A DNA stretch of 64,000 bases, taken from contig NZ_CP017075.1 of assembly GCF_001742225.1 (NCBI RefSeq), positions 1,240,001-1,304,000 on the forward strand, written 5' to 3'. Source of the DNA: Novosphingobium resinovorum. GTDB taxonomy: Bacteria; Pseudomonadota; Alphaproteobacteria; Sphingomonadales; Sphingomonadaceae. Of the stretch, positions 7,921 through 15,791 are shown in pieces; position 1 is the first letter of the stretch; the number at the start of each line of letters is the position of its first letter. Under the pieces are notes generated by a model that did not search any database, was not told the origin of the DNA, and saw nothing but the letters and a program-made list of their open reading frames with translations. The translations under genes and the position numbers were made by a program.

Positions 7921-9819
7921 ATGTTCGACCGCATTCGCGCTGCGTGGCGCGCCTTCTGGAACGGCACCACTGCCCCGGCCGCCATCGCCCTTCCCTCGCC
8001 CGCGCCAGAGGACCGCAAGCCCATGCAGGTCCACCGCGCCGCACTGTGGGAGGCCGATCGCGGCGGCGTGCAGGCATTCGATCAGGAAGCCCTGTTCCGC
8101 GCGCTGGAGCCGATGCCCGGCGTTCTGCCGGAGGGCATGGCTTTCGACGCCGTCTCCCCGTCCTTCGATATGCTCGCCGCCTACGGGATGGACCAGATGT
8201 TCCACGAGGGCCTCGGGTTCCTCGGATATCCGTACCTCGCCGAGCTCAGCCAGCGTGCCGAGTACCGCAAAGTCGCCTCGATCTGGGCGGACCACTGCAC
8301 CCGCAAGTGGATCAAGATTCACGGCGATGACGAAAAGGTGAAGGAACTCACCGCAAAACTGGAAGACCTGAAGGTCCGCGACTTGTTCCGGGAGGCGATC
8401 GAGAAGGAATGTCACTTCGGCCGGATGCAGATATTCGTCGATTTCGGCGACTGGAACGATGACATCGAGATCGCGGCGCCGCTGGCGATCCGCAAGGAAA
8501 AGATCACGCAGAAGCGGCCCCTCAAGGCCATCCGCCTCGTCGAGCCCATGTGGAGTTATCCGGGCGTCTACGGCTCGACCGACCCGCTTGCACCTGACTT
8601 CTACAAGCCCAAGGAATGGTATGTCTCGGGTCGCCGGGTCCATTCCTCGCGCCTTCTGACCCTCGTAGGCCACGATGTGCCCAACATGCTCAAGCCCGCC
8701 TATGCGTTCGGCGGCGTATCCCTCACTCAGATGTGCAAGCCCTACGTCGATAACTGGCTTCGCACCCGGCAGGCGGTGTCCGACCTCGTCAACGCCTTCT
8801 CTGTGATGGTGCTCGCCACCGACATGGACCAGGTGCTGCAGGCGAACCTGACGGCGACGCAGAACCTCTATCAGCGCCTCGACGTTTTCAACGCCACCCG
8901 CGACAACCGGGGCATCTTCGCGCTCAACAAGAACAGCGAGGAGTTTTCCAACGTCTCGGCACCGATCGCGGGGCTGCACGAACTGCAGGCGCAGTCACAG
9001 GAGCAGATGTCGTCGGTGTCGAGCATCCCGCTCGTGATCCTGCTGGGCATCACGCCCAAAGGCCTGAATGCGTCCTCGGAGGGTGAATTCCGCGTCTTCT
9101 ACGATGCGATTCTCGGCTACAATGAGAAGGTCGTCGCCGATCCTCTCCGCAAGATCATCGACATGGTCCAGTTGTCCCTGTGGGGTGACATCGACCCGGA
9201 GATCACCTTCGAGTTCGAATCCCTGTGGGAGATGAGCGACAAGGACAAGGCGGACATCCGCAAGTCCGATGCCGATGCTGCCGCGATCTACCTGGAGCAT
9301 GGCGTGGTCGATGCCGAGGAGGAGCGCGAGCGCCTCCGCAACGACGAAACCAGCATGTACCACGGCGTGAACCTCGAAGGCGCCGCCCCTGAGGACAACG
9401 ACGAGGATACTGAGGGCGAAGGTGACGAAGACGAGGTCACCGGCGCGCAGGATGCCCGCACCGCCCATGCTGCCGGCGTCATGTGCACGCTGCCTGATGG
9501 CCGCATGCTGTTCCTCCGCCGTTCCGACGACAGCGACCGTCACCCCGGCAAGTGGTGCTGGCCAGGTGGCAAGATCGATGCTGGCGAGGACGCCTATGAA
9601 GCGGCCATGCGCGAACTGTTCGAAGAGACGGGCTTCGATGACGTCATGCTCGGCCTTCCCGTCGACGTGCGTGACGGCTTCATCACTTTCCGCGCAGACC
9701 TTTCCGCCCCGTTCGATCCTGAGTTGAACGGTGAGCACACGGCCGCCGTCTGGGCTCATCCGCTTGACGTGCCCGGCCAGCTGCACCCCGGAGTTGCCGC
9801 CACGCTCAAGGCCATGTGA
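7921..9819 (+). CDS. DUF1073 portal protein fused to a C-terminal Nudix hydrolase
   Basis: 632 aa. Residues about 1-480 are a DUF1073 portal (Phage_portal_3-like: the MFDRIRAAWRAFWNG start, a long helical stem and IPLVILLGITPKGLNASSEGE, typical of portals). A strongly acidic linker (about 480-510) leads to a complete Nudix domain (about 515-632) whose box GKIDAGEDAYEAAMRELFEE fits Gx5Ex7REUxEExGU (about 549-571). The portal ring is the DNA entry channel. The Nudix part could hydrolyse nucleoside-diphosphate-linked compounds. The frame is uninterrupted, so the fusion is real in this sequence. The start follows a 150-base gap. Confidence 0.85.
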   Translation: MFDRIRAAWRAFWNGTTAPAAIALPSPAPEDRKPMQVHRAALWEADRGGVQAFDQEALFRALEPMPGVLPEGMAFDAVSPSFDMLAAYGMDQMFHEGLGFLGYPYLAELSQRAEYRKVASIWADHCTRKWIKIHGDDEKVKELTAKLEDLKVRDLFREAIEKECHFGRMQIFVDFGDWNDDIEIAAPLAIRKEKITQKRPLKAIRLVEPMWSYPGVYGSTDPLAPDFYKPKEWYVSGRRVHSSRLLTLVGHDVPNMLKPAYAFGGVSLTQMCKPYVDNWLRTRQAVSDLVNAFSVMVLATDMDQVLQANLTATQNLYQRLDVFNATRDNRGIFALNKNSEEFSNVSAPIAGLHELQAQSQEQMSSVSSIPLVILLGITPKGLNASSEGEFRVFYDAILGYNEKVVADPLRKIIDMVQLSLWGDIDPEITFEFESLWEMSDKDKADIRKSDADAAAIYLEHGVVDAEEERERLRNDETSMYHGVNLEGAAPEDNDEDTEGEGDEDEVTGAQDARTAHAAGVMCTLPDGRMLFLRRSDDSDRHPGKWCWPGGKIDAGEDAYEAAMRELFEETGFDDVMLGLPVDVRDGFITFRADLSAPFDPELNGEHTAAVWAHPLDVPGQLHPGVAATLKAM

Positions 9820-10622
9820 CCATGCGCCGCCCTGCCCCGGTGACGCTGGCACCGATCAGGCCATCTGCGCCGATCCGTGAGAAGTACGAGGCTCGGGCCG
9901 TCGCCGAGGTCGAGCGCATGCACAAGGACATCGTGCGTGAGATCAGCGCCGCATGGAAGCGGAACACGCCGGAGACGGTCCTGTTCGGCTCGGACGAGAC
10001 GTCCACGGCGGCCCTGCAGCGCGTGTTCAACCTGCTTGCGCGCAAGTGGCTCAAGCGGTTCGATACCTTGTCGGACAATCTGGCGGACTACTTCGCGCAG
10101 GCCATCAAAGACCGGTGCGATACCACGTTGCAGGCCAGCCTCCGGCGCGGCGGGTTCTCGGTCAAGTTCAAGATGACCGATACCATGCGCGACGCCTACA
10201 ACGCCGTGCGCGCAGAGAACGTTGGCCTGATCCGGTCGATAGGTGAGCAGCACCTGTCCAATGTTGAGACGCTCGTGATGCAGTCGGTCAGCACCGGCCG
10301 GGACCTGAAGACGCTCACCGCCCAGCTGCAGAAGCAGACGGGCATCACGAAGCGCCGCGCCGCGCACATCGCCATGCACCAGAACAACATGGCCACCGCC
10401 ACCATGCGCAGCGTACGCGAGCGCGAGCTTGGCGTAACCGAGGGCATCTGGATGCACAGCGGCGGTGGCCGCGAGCCCCGTGCCAGCCACAAGGCGTTCT
10501 CGGGCAAACGGTTCAAGCTGGCAGAGGGGCATGATTTTGGGGACGGGTTCGGCCATGTCCTTCCCGGTCAGGCCATCAACTGCCACTGCACCTGGCGCGC
10601 CGTGATCCCCGGCTTCACCTGA
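9816..10622 (+). CDS. Mu gpF-like minor head protein
   Basis: 268 aa from GTG 9816 (overlapping the portal stop), or 266 aa from ATG 9822. It has the phage Mu F-like C-terminal pattern: ITKRRAAHIAMHQNN, WMHSGGGREPRASHKAFSGKRF and PGQAINCHCTWRAV. These proteins assist head assembly, sit near the portal, and are standard next genes after portals in this class. The N-terminal 180 residues are helical. Confidence 0.8.
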   Translation: MTMRRPAPVTLAPIRPSAPIREKYEARAVAEVERMHKDIVREISAAWKRNTPETVLFGSDETSTAALQRVFNLLARKWLKRFDTLSDNLADYFAQAIKDRCDTTLQASLRRGGFSVKFKMTDTMRDAYNAVRAENVGLIRSIGEQHLSNVETLVMQSVSTGRDLKTLTAQLQKQTGITKRRAAHIAMHQNNMATATMRSVRERELGVTEGIWMHSGGGREPRASHKAFSGKRFKLAEGHDFGDGFGHVLPGQAINCHCTWRAVIPGFT

Positions 10623-10632
10623 CAGGCGCTAA

Positions 10633-10651
10633 CCTGAGGTTACAGCCTCGG
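10633..10651 (+). repeat. Palindromic junction motif, copy 1
   Basis: CCTGAGGTTACAGCCTCGG lies in the 40-base gap before the DUF2213 gene. GAGG and CCTC form an inverted repeat around TTACAG. A near-identical motif lies at 19239-19257 before the tape measure gene. It could be an operator, a promoter element or an RNA hairpin just upstream of the ribosome binding site (GGAG at about 10650). Confidence 0.4.
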
Positions 10652-10662
10652 AGCCGCCGCAG

Positions 10663-11940
10663 ATGACTACCATTCTCCTCGCTATGGATCGCGCATCGGT
10701 GCGCCGCCGCGACGCCAACGGCTACCTCCACGTCGAGATCAGCAATCTCTCGAAAGCGAACATCTGCCCCTACATGGGTTCGGAAATCCCGAACTGGCGC
10801 GACCTGGGGCTTGAGCCGGATCGCGTCTATCGGCTCTACCGCGATCCCGAGGAACTGGCGCGCGGCGCCCACACCTTCAACAACATCCCGCTTCTGTCCG
10901 AGCACCTACCGGTCAACCCCGACCTCTGGGACGACGAAATCCCGAATGAGGTGAAGATCGGCAGCACCGGCACCGACGCCGTGTTCGTGATCCCGTACCT
11001 GCAGAACAGCCTGGTTGTCTGGTCTGCCCGCTACCAGCAGGCGATCGACGACGAGACGCAGCGAGAGCTCTCCTGCGGCTACCGCTACCGCGCCGACATG
11101 ACCCCCGGCCAGACGGCCGACGGTTTGCATTACGACGGTGTAATGCGGGACATCATGGGCAACCACGTTGCACTCGTCATTGAAGGGCGCGCTGGTCCTG
11201 ACGTTGTTGTCGGAGACGAACTGATGAAGCTCAAGTCGCGCACCGCGCTTATGATTTCCGGGGCTCTGCAGGCCACGGTCCGCCCGCTGCTCGCCGCCGA
11301 CGCCAAGGTGGACCTGAGCAGCGCCCTGATGGCCTGCGATGCTGCGTCGCTCGGCAAGGCCAGCGGCCGCAAGAAGGCCGCCGAGCAGGTGCTTGCACTG
11401 GTTGCCCCTCACCTCGCGGCCGACAAGTCGATCGACCTCGACGGCATCGGCGCTGTGATTGCCTCGATTTCTCCGATGGCCCTCGACGAGGACAAGATCG
11501 AGGAAGCCGAGGATGAAGACCCGGAGGCCGCCGAAGACGACGATCCGGACGCTGCCGAGGATGAAGATCCCGACGGCGCGGAAGACGAGGATGACGACGA
11601 CAAGCCCAAGGGCATGGACGCCGCCACCGTGCGCAAGCTGATCTCGCAGGCCGAAGATCGCGGCGCTCGCCGCGTTGCCGCCCTCGATCAGGCGCGCGCG
11701 GACGTGAAGCCGCTCGTCGGCGAAGTCGTCGGCATGGACAGCGCGCAGGCCATCTACGCCTTCGCCCTCGACACCGCAGGCTATGACAAGGCCGACCTCA
11801 AGGGTGCCAAAGTCTCCACGCTGCGCGCCATGGTCGCACGCGAGGTCGAACTGGCAAAGCCGAAGCAGCCGCTGGCGCTCGATAGTGCCGCCACCAAGCG
11901 TGCGAACGACAGCTTCGCCGATCTCTACGGGAGCAAGTAA
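10663..11940 (+). CDS. DUF2213 protein, probable prohead protease/scaffold
   Basis: 425 aa. The N-terminal 190 residues fit DUF2213 (DANGYLHVEISNLSKANICPY, NNIPLLSEHLPV, SCGYRY, DGVMRDIMGNHVALV), a family considered prohead maturation protease. The central part (about 275-312) is an acidic 8-residue repeat of the EDEDPDAA kind. The C-terminal part is helical and ends ANDSFADLYGSK, as expected of a scaffold. It precedes decoration and capsid genes. Protease and scaffold functions are inferred from family and place. Confidence 0.75.
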   Translation: MTTILLAMDRASVRRRDANGYLHVEISNLSKANICPYMGSEIPNWRDLGLEPDRVYRLYRDPEELARGAHTFNNIPLLSEHLPVNPDLWDDEIPNEVKIGSTGTDAVFVIPYLQNSLVVWSARYQQAIDDETQRELSCGYRYRADMTPGQTADGLHYDGVMRDIMGNHVALVIEGRAGPDVVVGDELMKLKSRTALMISGALQATVRPLLAADAKVDLSSALMACDAASLGKASGRKKAAEQVLALVAPHLAADKSIDLDGIGAVIASISPMALDEDKIEEAEDEDPEAAEDDDPDAAEDEDPDGAEDEDDDDKPKGMDAATVRKLISQAEDRGARRVAALDQARADVKPLVGEVVGMDSAQAIYAFALDTAGYDKADLKGAKVSTLRAMVAREVELAKPKQPLALDSAATKRANDSFADLYGSK

Positions 11941-11943
11941 GCC

Positions 11944-12441
11944 ATGACCGGTTTCCAGACCAGCGTCGCCCGCAACCTCGCCCTTGGCATGCCCGGCGAC
12001 TTCGCGACCGCGAACCCCTATTCGAGCGTGCCCGCGCTCTCCGGCGAACTGACGGCTGGCCCGCTGGGCGTCCTGATCGCCGCATGGGCATGGGCCGATG
12101 ACACGACCGGTGTCGTCACCAATGCCAAGCCGGGCTCGAACGCCAACCGCCAGGGCTTTGTCGGCCTCAAGCAGCGCGCGGTCATCACCGGCTACATGGC
12201 CGAATCCACGATGACCATCAATGCGGGCATGGAGGTCACGCTCTACAACGGCGGCGACTTCTTCGTGCGCGCGACCGCAACCGTCACGATCGGCCAGAAG
12301 GTGTTCGTCAACACCACGACCGGCGCGATCACCTTCGCCGCTGCTGGCGCCACCGTCGCCGGCAGCGAGGAGAAGAAGTTCTTCGCCATGACCGCCGGTG
12401 TTTCCGGCGACGTCATCATCATCTCGGACAAGGGCTTCTGA
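11944..12441 (+). CDS. Head decoration / structural cement protein
   Basis: 165 aa, almost all beta strand, with small residues and the pattern GFVGLKQRAVITGYMAESTM, MEVTLYNGGDFFVRATATVT, IGQKVFVNTTTGAI. This is a common form of the capsid-stabilising cement proteins in phages with DUF2184 capsids. It is placed between protease and major capsid genes. Good structural call, exact family uncertain. Confidence 0.65.
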   Translation: MTGFQTSVARNLALGMPGDFATANPYSSVPALSGELTAGPLGVLIAAWAWADDTTGVVTNAKPGSNANRQGFVGLKQRAVITGYMAESTMTINAGMEVTLYNGGDFFVRATATVTIGQKVFVNTTTGAITFAAAGATVAGSEEKKFFAMTAGVSGDVIIISDKGF

Positions 12442-12442
12442 T

Positions 12443-13477
12443 ATGACCACCCCTCGCCTTTCGGAACATCGCAATCGCCTGGCGCGCGGCGGCGTCATCC
12501 TGCCCTCCGGCCTCGAATACATGCCCGAGGGCTGGCGCGAGAACGCGGACATTGCCATGGACGCGCAGCCCGCCCTGTTCAGCGTGCCGAACGCTGGCGT
12601 GCCGTCGCTGTTCACCACGTACATCGATCCGCGCCAGATCAAGGTCGTGTTCCAGCCCACCGTCGCCGCCGAGTTCTACGGCGAAGAGAAGATGGGCGAC
12701 TGGACCACGGACACCGCGTCGTTCCCGCTGACCGAGCTGACCGGCTTCACGTCGGCATACGGCGACTTCAACAACAACGGCAAGTCGGGCGCGAACGCCA
12801 ACTGGGTCAGCCGCCAGTCCTTCCACTTCCAGACCTTCACCCGCTGGGGTGAGCGTGAACTGGAGAAGTATGGAGAGGCACGCATCGATTGGGCATCGCT
12901 GCAGAGCGAGGCTAGCAGCGAGACCCTGAATCGCGCGCTCAACGCCAGCTACTTCTACGGCGTGACTGGTCTGAAGCTGTACGGAGGTACCAACGACCCT
13001 GCGCTCCCGGCCGCGATCTCGCCGGGCACCAAGGCCGCCGGCGGCCTGACCTGGGATGTCGGTACGGTCATCGAAATCTACAACGATTTCATGAAAATGT
13101 ACAAGCAGCTGCAGGTCCAGATGCCTGCTCTCGTGAACATGTCCTCGGCGATGGACTGGGGTATCCCGAACACTCTCGAACCGGCGCTCGCCAAGACGAA
13201 CGACTTCGGAAAGACGGTGAAGGAAATCATCCAGCAGTCGTTCCCGAACGTGAATATCACGGTCATTCCCGAGTTCGTCACCGGCTCGGGCAACCTGATG
13301 CAGCTGAAGCTGCGCGACGTGAAGGGCATGCCGGTCACCAAGTCCGCATTCACCGAGAAGATGCGCCTCCACCCGGTGCTCGTGATGGCCTCGGGCTGGG
13401 AGCAGAAGAAGTCCGCCGGTACGTGGGGCAATGTCCTGCGCTACCCGATCGCCATCGTCCAGATGCTGGGAGCTTGA
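12443..13477 (+). CDS. Major capsid protein (DUF2184-like, HK97 fold)
   Basis: 344 aa from ATG 12443, chosen because it follows the cement gene stop by 1 base; the frame is open upstream. It shows DUF2184-type features: RENADIAMDAQPALFSVPNAG, FTTYIDPRQIKVVF, a central LNRALNASYFYGV, and a C-terminal WGNVLRYPIAIVQMLGA. Size and position fit a major capsid protein that forms the icosahedral shell. Confidence 0.8.
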   Translation: MTTPRLSEHRNRLARGGVILPSGLEYMPEGWRENADIAMDAQPALFSVPNAGVPSLFTTYIDPRQIKVVFQPTVAAEFYGEEKMGDWTTDTASFPLTELTGFTSAYGDFNNNGKSGANANWVSRQSFHFQTFTRWGERELEKYGEARIDWASLQSEASSETLNRALNASYFYGVTGLKLYGGTNDPALPAAISPGTKAAGGLTWDVGTVIEIYNDFMKMYKQLQVQMPALVNMSSAMDWGIPNTLEPALAKTNDFGKTVKEIIQQSFPNVNITVIPEFVTGSGNLMQLKLRDVKGMPVTKSAFTEKMRLHPVLVMASGWEQKKSAGTWGNVLRYPIAIVQMLGA

Positions 13478-13480
13478 TCC

Positions 13481-13861
13481 ATGGCCGCTGCCACCAACAC
13501 CGCCGCTGCCGTCGCGGCCGCCACCCTCACCGTGTGCTCGAAGCTGCCGTTCGACTTCGCAGCCGAGCACGGCGGGAAAACCGTCGTCTTCAAGGGCGGC
13601 AAGGCCATCGACCCGGTCACCCGCGAGCCGTACCTCACCGGCGGCTACGGCCTGACCCGCGATGTCGATGCCGACTGGTTCGCGGCATGGTCGGACGCCG
13701 TGGGCGACTTCAAGCCGCTGCAGACCGGCGCGATCTTCTCGTCGACTTCCAAGGATCCGGAAGCGGAAGCGGCCGAGATGAATGGCGAGGTCGCCACCGG
13801 CCTGGAGCAGAAGTCGGCCGAGGAACTCGGTGTCGAGGTCGTCGCCGACGACAAGAAGTAA
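13481..13861 (+). CDS. Small head-region protein, unknown
   Basis: 126 aa, Ala-rich at the N-terminus, then KLPFDFAAEHGGKTVVFKGGKA, which suggests a small beta barrel, and an acidic C-terminus. It lies between the capsid and DUF4054 genes, where many myophages encode a small accessory head protein. No firm family. Confidence 0.55.
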   Translation: MAAATNTAAAVAAATLTVCSKLPFDFAAEHGGKTVVFKGGKAIDPVTREPYLTGGYGLTRDVDADWFAAWSDAVGDFKPLQTGAIFSSTSKDPEAEAAEMNGEVATGLEQKSAEELGVEVVADDKK

Positions 13862-13870
13862 GGATCGCAC

Positions 13871-14308
13871 ATGGCCATCGCGGTATTTGACTATACCGCC
13901 TGGATCACTCGGTATCCTGAGTTTGGGGCGGTCGGCGAACAGCGGGCCGCCCTATTCTTTGCCGAGGCTGGGCTGTACCTCGATAACACCGACGCCTCGC
14001 CCGTCGGGGACGTCACCGTTCGCCTGTTGCTGCTCAACATGCTGACCGCGCATATCGCGGTGGGTGCAGGCGCCCAGTCGCCAGGCGGCACGCCCGACGG
14101 CATGGTCGGGCGCGTGAGCTCTGCGACCGAGGGCGGCGTGACGGTCAGCTTCGACACCGGCCTTGAGGCAGGCACCGCGGCGTGGTTCCAACAGACCAGT
14201 TACGGCTTTGCATTCTGGCAGGCGACCAAGGGCCTGCGCAGCGCCATGTACGTCCCTGCCCCGCCGCGCATCACCGATCCGTGGAGGAGCGCCCGGTGGC
14301 GGAGGTAA
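13871..14308 (+). CDS. DUF4054 head-completion (adaptor) protein
   Basis: 145 aa. Starts MAIAVFDYTAWITRYPEFG and continues with a helical AALFFAEAGLYLDNT, LLLLNMLTAHIAVGAG, then SSATEGGVTVSFDT, a good fit to DUF4054. These proteins form the ring below the portal that accepts the tail. The C-terminal 12 bases overlap the next gene. Confidence 0.7.
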   Translation: MAIAVFDYTAWITRYPEFGAVGEQRAALFFAEAGLYLDNTDASPVGDVTVRLLLLNMLTAHIAVGAGAQSPGGTPDGMVGRVSSATEGGVTVSFDTGLEAGTAAWFQQTSYGFAFWQATKGLRSAMYVPAPPRITDPWRSARWRR

Positions 14309-14823
14309 CCGGCGGCGATAAGCTGGCGGAGGCCATGGCCGCGCTGCGCGACCGTGTCCTGTCTGCGCAGGAGGTCCGCGTTGGTTTCCTCGAAGGCGCC
14401 TCCTACCCCGACGGCGACCTCAACGTGCCCACGGTCGCCGCGATCAACAACTTTGGCGCGCCCGAGGCTGGCATCCCTGCCCGCCCGTTCTTCACCGACA
14501 TGGTCCTGCGCTGCTCGCCGGAATGGGGCGAGAAGTTCGCTGTCGTGCTGCAGTCGACGGACTATGACGTGAAGGCCGCGCTCGAGTTGATGGGCGTCGG
14601 AATGTCCGATCAGCTTCGCACCGAGATCATCGGTTTCGACAGCGTTCCCAACTCGCCGGTGACCGACCTCCTGAAGGAGCGGTTCCCCACTGGCGTCGGC
14701 GTGAAGTTCGATGACGTGCAGCAGGCTCGTATCGACGTCGCCAACGGCGAGGTAGCGGCACCTGGCAAGCCGCTCGTCTGGTCCGGCCAGATGCTCAGCA
14801 GTGTCGCCTCGGAGGTCGAGTGA
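14296..14823 (+). CDS. HK97 gp10-like neck protein
   Basis: 175 aa from GTG 14296 (an upstream in-frame ATG at 14182 would overlap the DUF4054 gene by 127 bases). Contains VRVGFLEGASYPDGDLNVPTV, INNFGAPEAGIPARPFF and a C-terminal KPLVWSGQMLSSVASEV, the arrangement of phage virion-morphogenesis/neck proteins. It probably joins head and tail. Confidence 0.65.
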   Translation: MAEVTGGDKLAEAMAALRDRVLSAQEVRVGFLEGASYPDGDLNVPTVAAINNFGAPEAGIPARPFFTDMVLRCSPEWGEKFAVVLQSTDYDVKAALELMGVGMSDQLRTEIIGFDSVPNSPVTDLLKERFPTGVGVKFDDVQQARIDVANGEVAAPGKPLVWSGQMLSSVASEVE

Positions 14824-15230
14824 TGGTGAACCTGCGGGCCATCGCCAACCGCGCGACCAGTCGCATGAACCCGAACGTAGAGGGCGCGGCGCAGGTTTCG
14901 ACGGGCTACATCACGTCGCCGGCGGGTAAGCGCGAGCCCGCATTTGCCGATGCCGTGCCCATCACGATCCAGATGCAGGCGCTGACCAAGCCGGAGATCG
15001 AGCATCTCGATGCGCTGAATATCCAGGGCACCGAGACGTCCGCCTTCGCGAACATGCAGTTGTCGGGCGTGGACGCGGTCAAGAACAAGGGCGCCGACGT
15101 CATCACCATCGGCACCGATCTCACAATTCCCGCTGACCTTCGCGGCTCCAAGTGGCTTGTCACCGCCGTCCTTGAGGGATGGGTGACGGCCGGATGGTGC
15201 AAGGTCGGCCTCACGAGGCAGAAGGCATGA
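14823..15230 (+). CDS. Head-tail region structural protein
   Basis: 135 aa starting at the ATG that overlaps the previous stop. A Thr/Ala-rich beta protein with AVPITIQMQALTKPEIEHLDAL and DLRGSKWLVTAVLEGW. It lies between two neck genes and is probably a minor neck or tail-tube-end component. Family not recognised. Confidence 0.55.
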   Translation: MVNLRAIANRATSRMNPNVEGAAQVSTGYITSPAGKREPAFADAVPITIQMQALTKPEIEHLDALNIQGTETSAFANMQLSGVDAVKNKGADVITIGTDLTIPADLRGSKWLVTAVLEGWVTAGWCKVGLTRQKA

Positions 15231-15790
15231 GCGATACGTGGAACGGCCACCTCTACCTCCCTCAGGGCGAGGTCGTCAGCCAGAAGCCGAGCGTCTCGCT
15301 GACCGAGGAGCAGATATTCACCGGCCTGCGCGCGTTCCTGCTCAACGTGCTCGCGGACGATGTTGAAGTCTTCCAGGGCCAGGACAACAACGTGCCGATG
15401 CCGACGCGCGAAAACTTCGTGGTCATGACGGCATCGGCGCGCCAGCAGCTGTCGCAGACGGTGCACACCTACGACCCTGAGGAGGGGGAGAAGGAAATCA
15501 GCCGATCGACCTCGATGCACTTCCAACTCGACACCTACGGACCGAACGCCTCGGACAACGTGCAGGTCATCACGACGCTATTCCGGGATGCCTATGGCGT
15601 CGATTTCCTTCGCCCCTTCGGCCTCGCCCCCCTCTTCTGCGACGACGGCGCGCAGATGCCGCTGGTGACCGGCGAGAAGCAGTATCTCCAGCGCTGGACC
15701 ATGCGCGGCGTGCTGCAGACCAACCTCGCAGTGACGCTCCCGGCCGAATTCGCCGACAATCTGATTACAACCTTGGTGGAGGTCACCTAA
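15227..15790 (+). CDS. Neck/tail terminator protein
   Basis: 187 aa from ATG 15227, overlapping the previous stop as ATGA. The pattern LTEEQIFTGLRAFLLNVLADDVEVFQ, PMPTRENFVVMT and QLDTYGPNASDNVQVITTLFRD resembles the neck terminator (gp12-like) proteins placed just before tail sheath genes in myophages. It would cap the tail tube and sheath. Confidence 0.65.
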   Translation: MSDTWNGHLYLPQGEVVSQKPSVSLTEEQIFTGLRAFLLNVLADDVEVFQGQDNNVPMPTRENFVVMTASARQQLSQTVHTYDPEEGEKEISRSTSMHFQLDTYGPNASDNVQVITTLFRDAYGVDFLRPFGLAPLFCDDGAQMPLVTGEKQYLQRWTMRGVLQTNLAVTLPAEFADNLITTLVEVT

Positions 15791-15791
15791 G

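Noticed and set aside
7714..8979. 421-aa minus-strand open frame over the portal gene
   Set aside because: Antisense to a clear portal protein, with no recognisable domain; a high-GC shadow. Only the short frame in the adjacent gap was kept.
10906..12660. 584-aa minus-strand open frame
   Set aside because: It is antisense to the DUF2213, decoration and capsid genes, whose products are recognisable. Long antisense frames are expected at this GC content.
12419..13870. 483-aa minus-strand open frame over the capsid gene
   Set aside because: Antisense to the major capsid gene; its Arg/His/Gly-rich composition is typical of a shadow frame.
14182..14295. Longer start for the gp10-like neck protein
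   Set aside because: It would overlap the DUF4054 gene by 127 bases, whereas GTG 14296 gives the short overlap typical of this operon.
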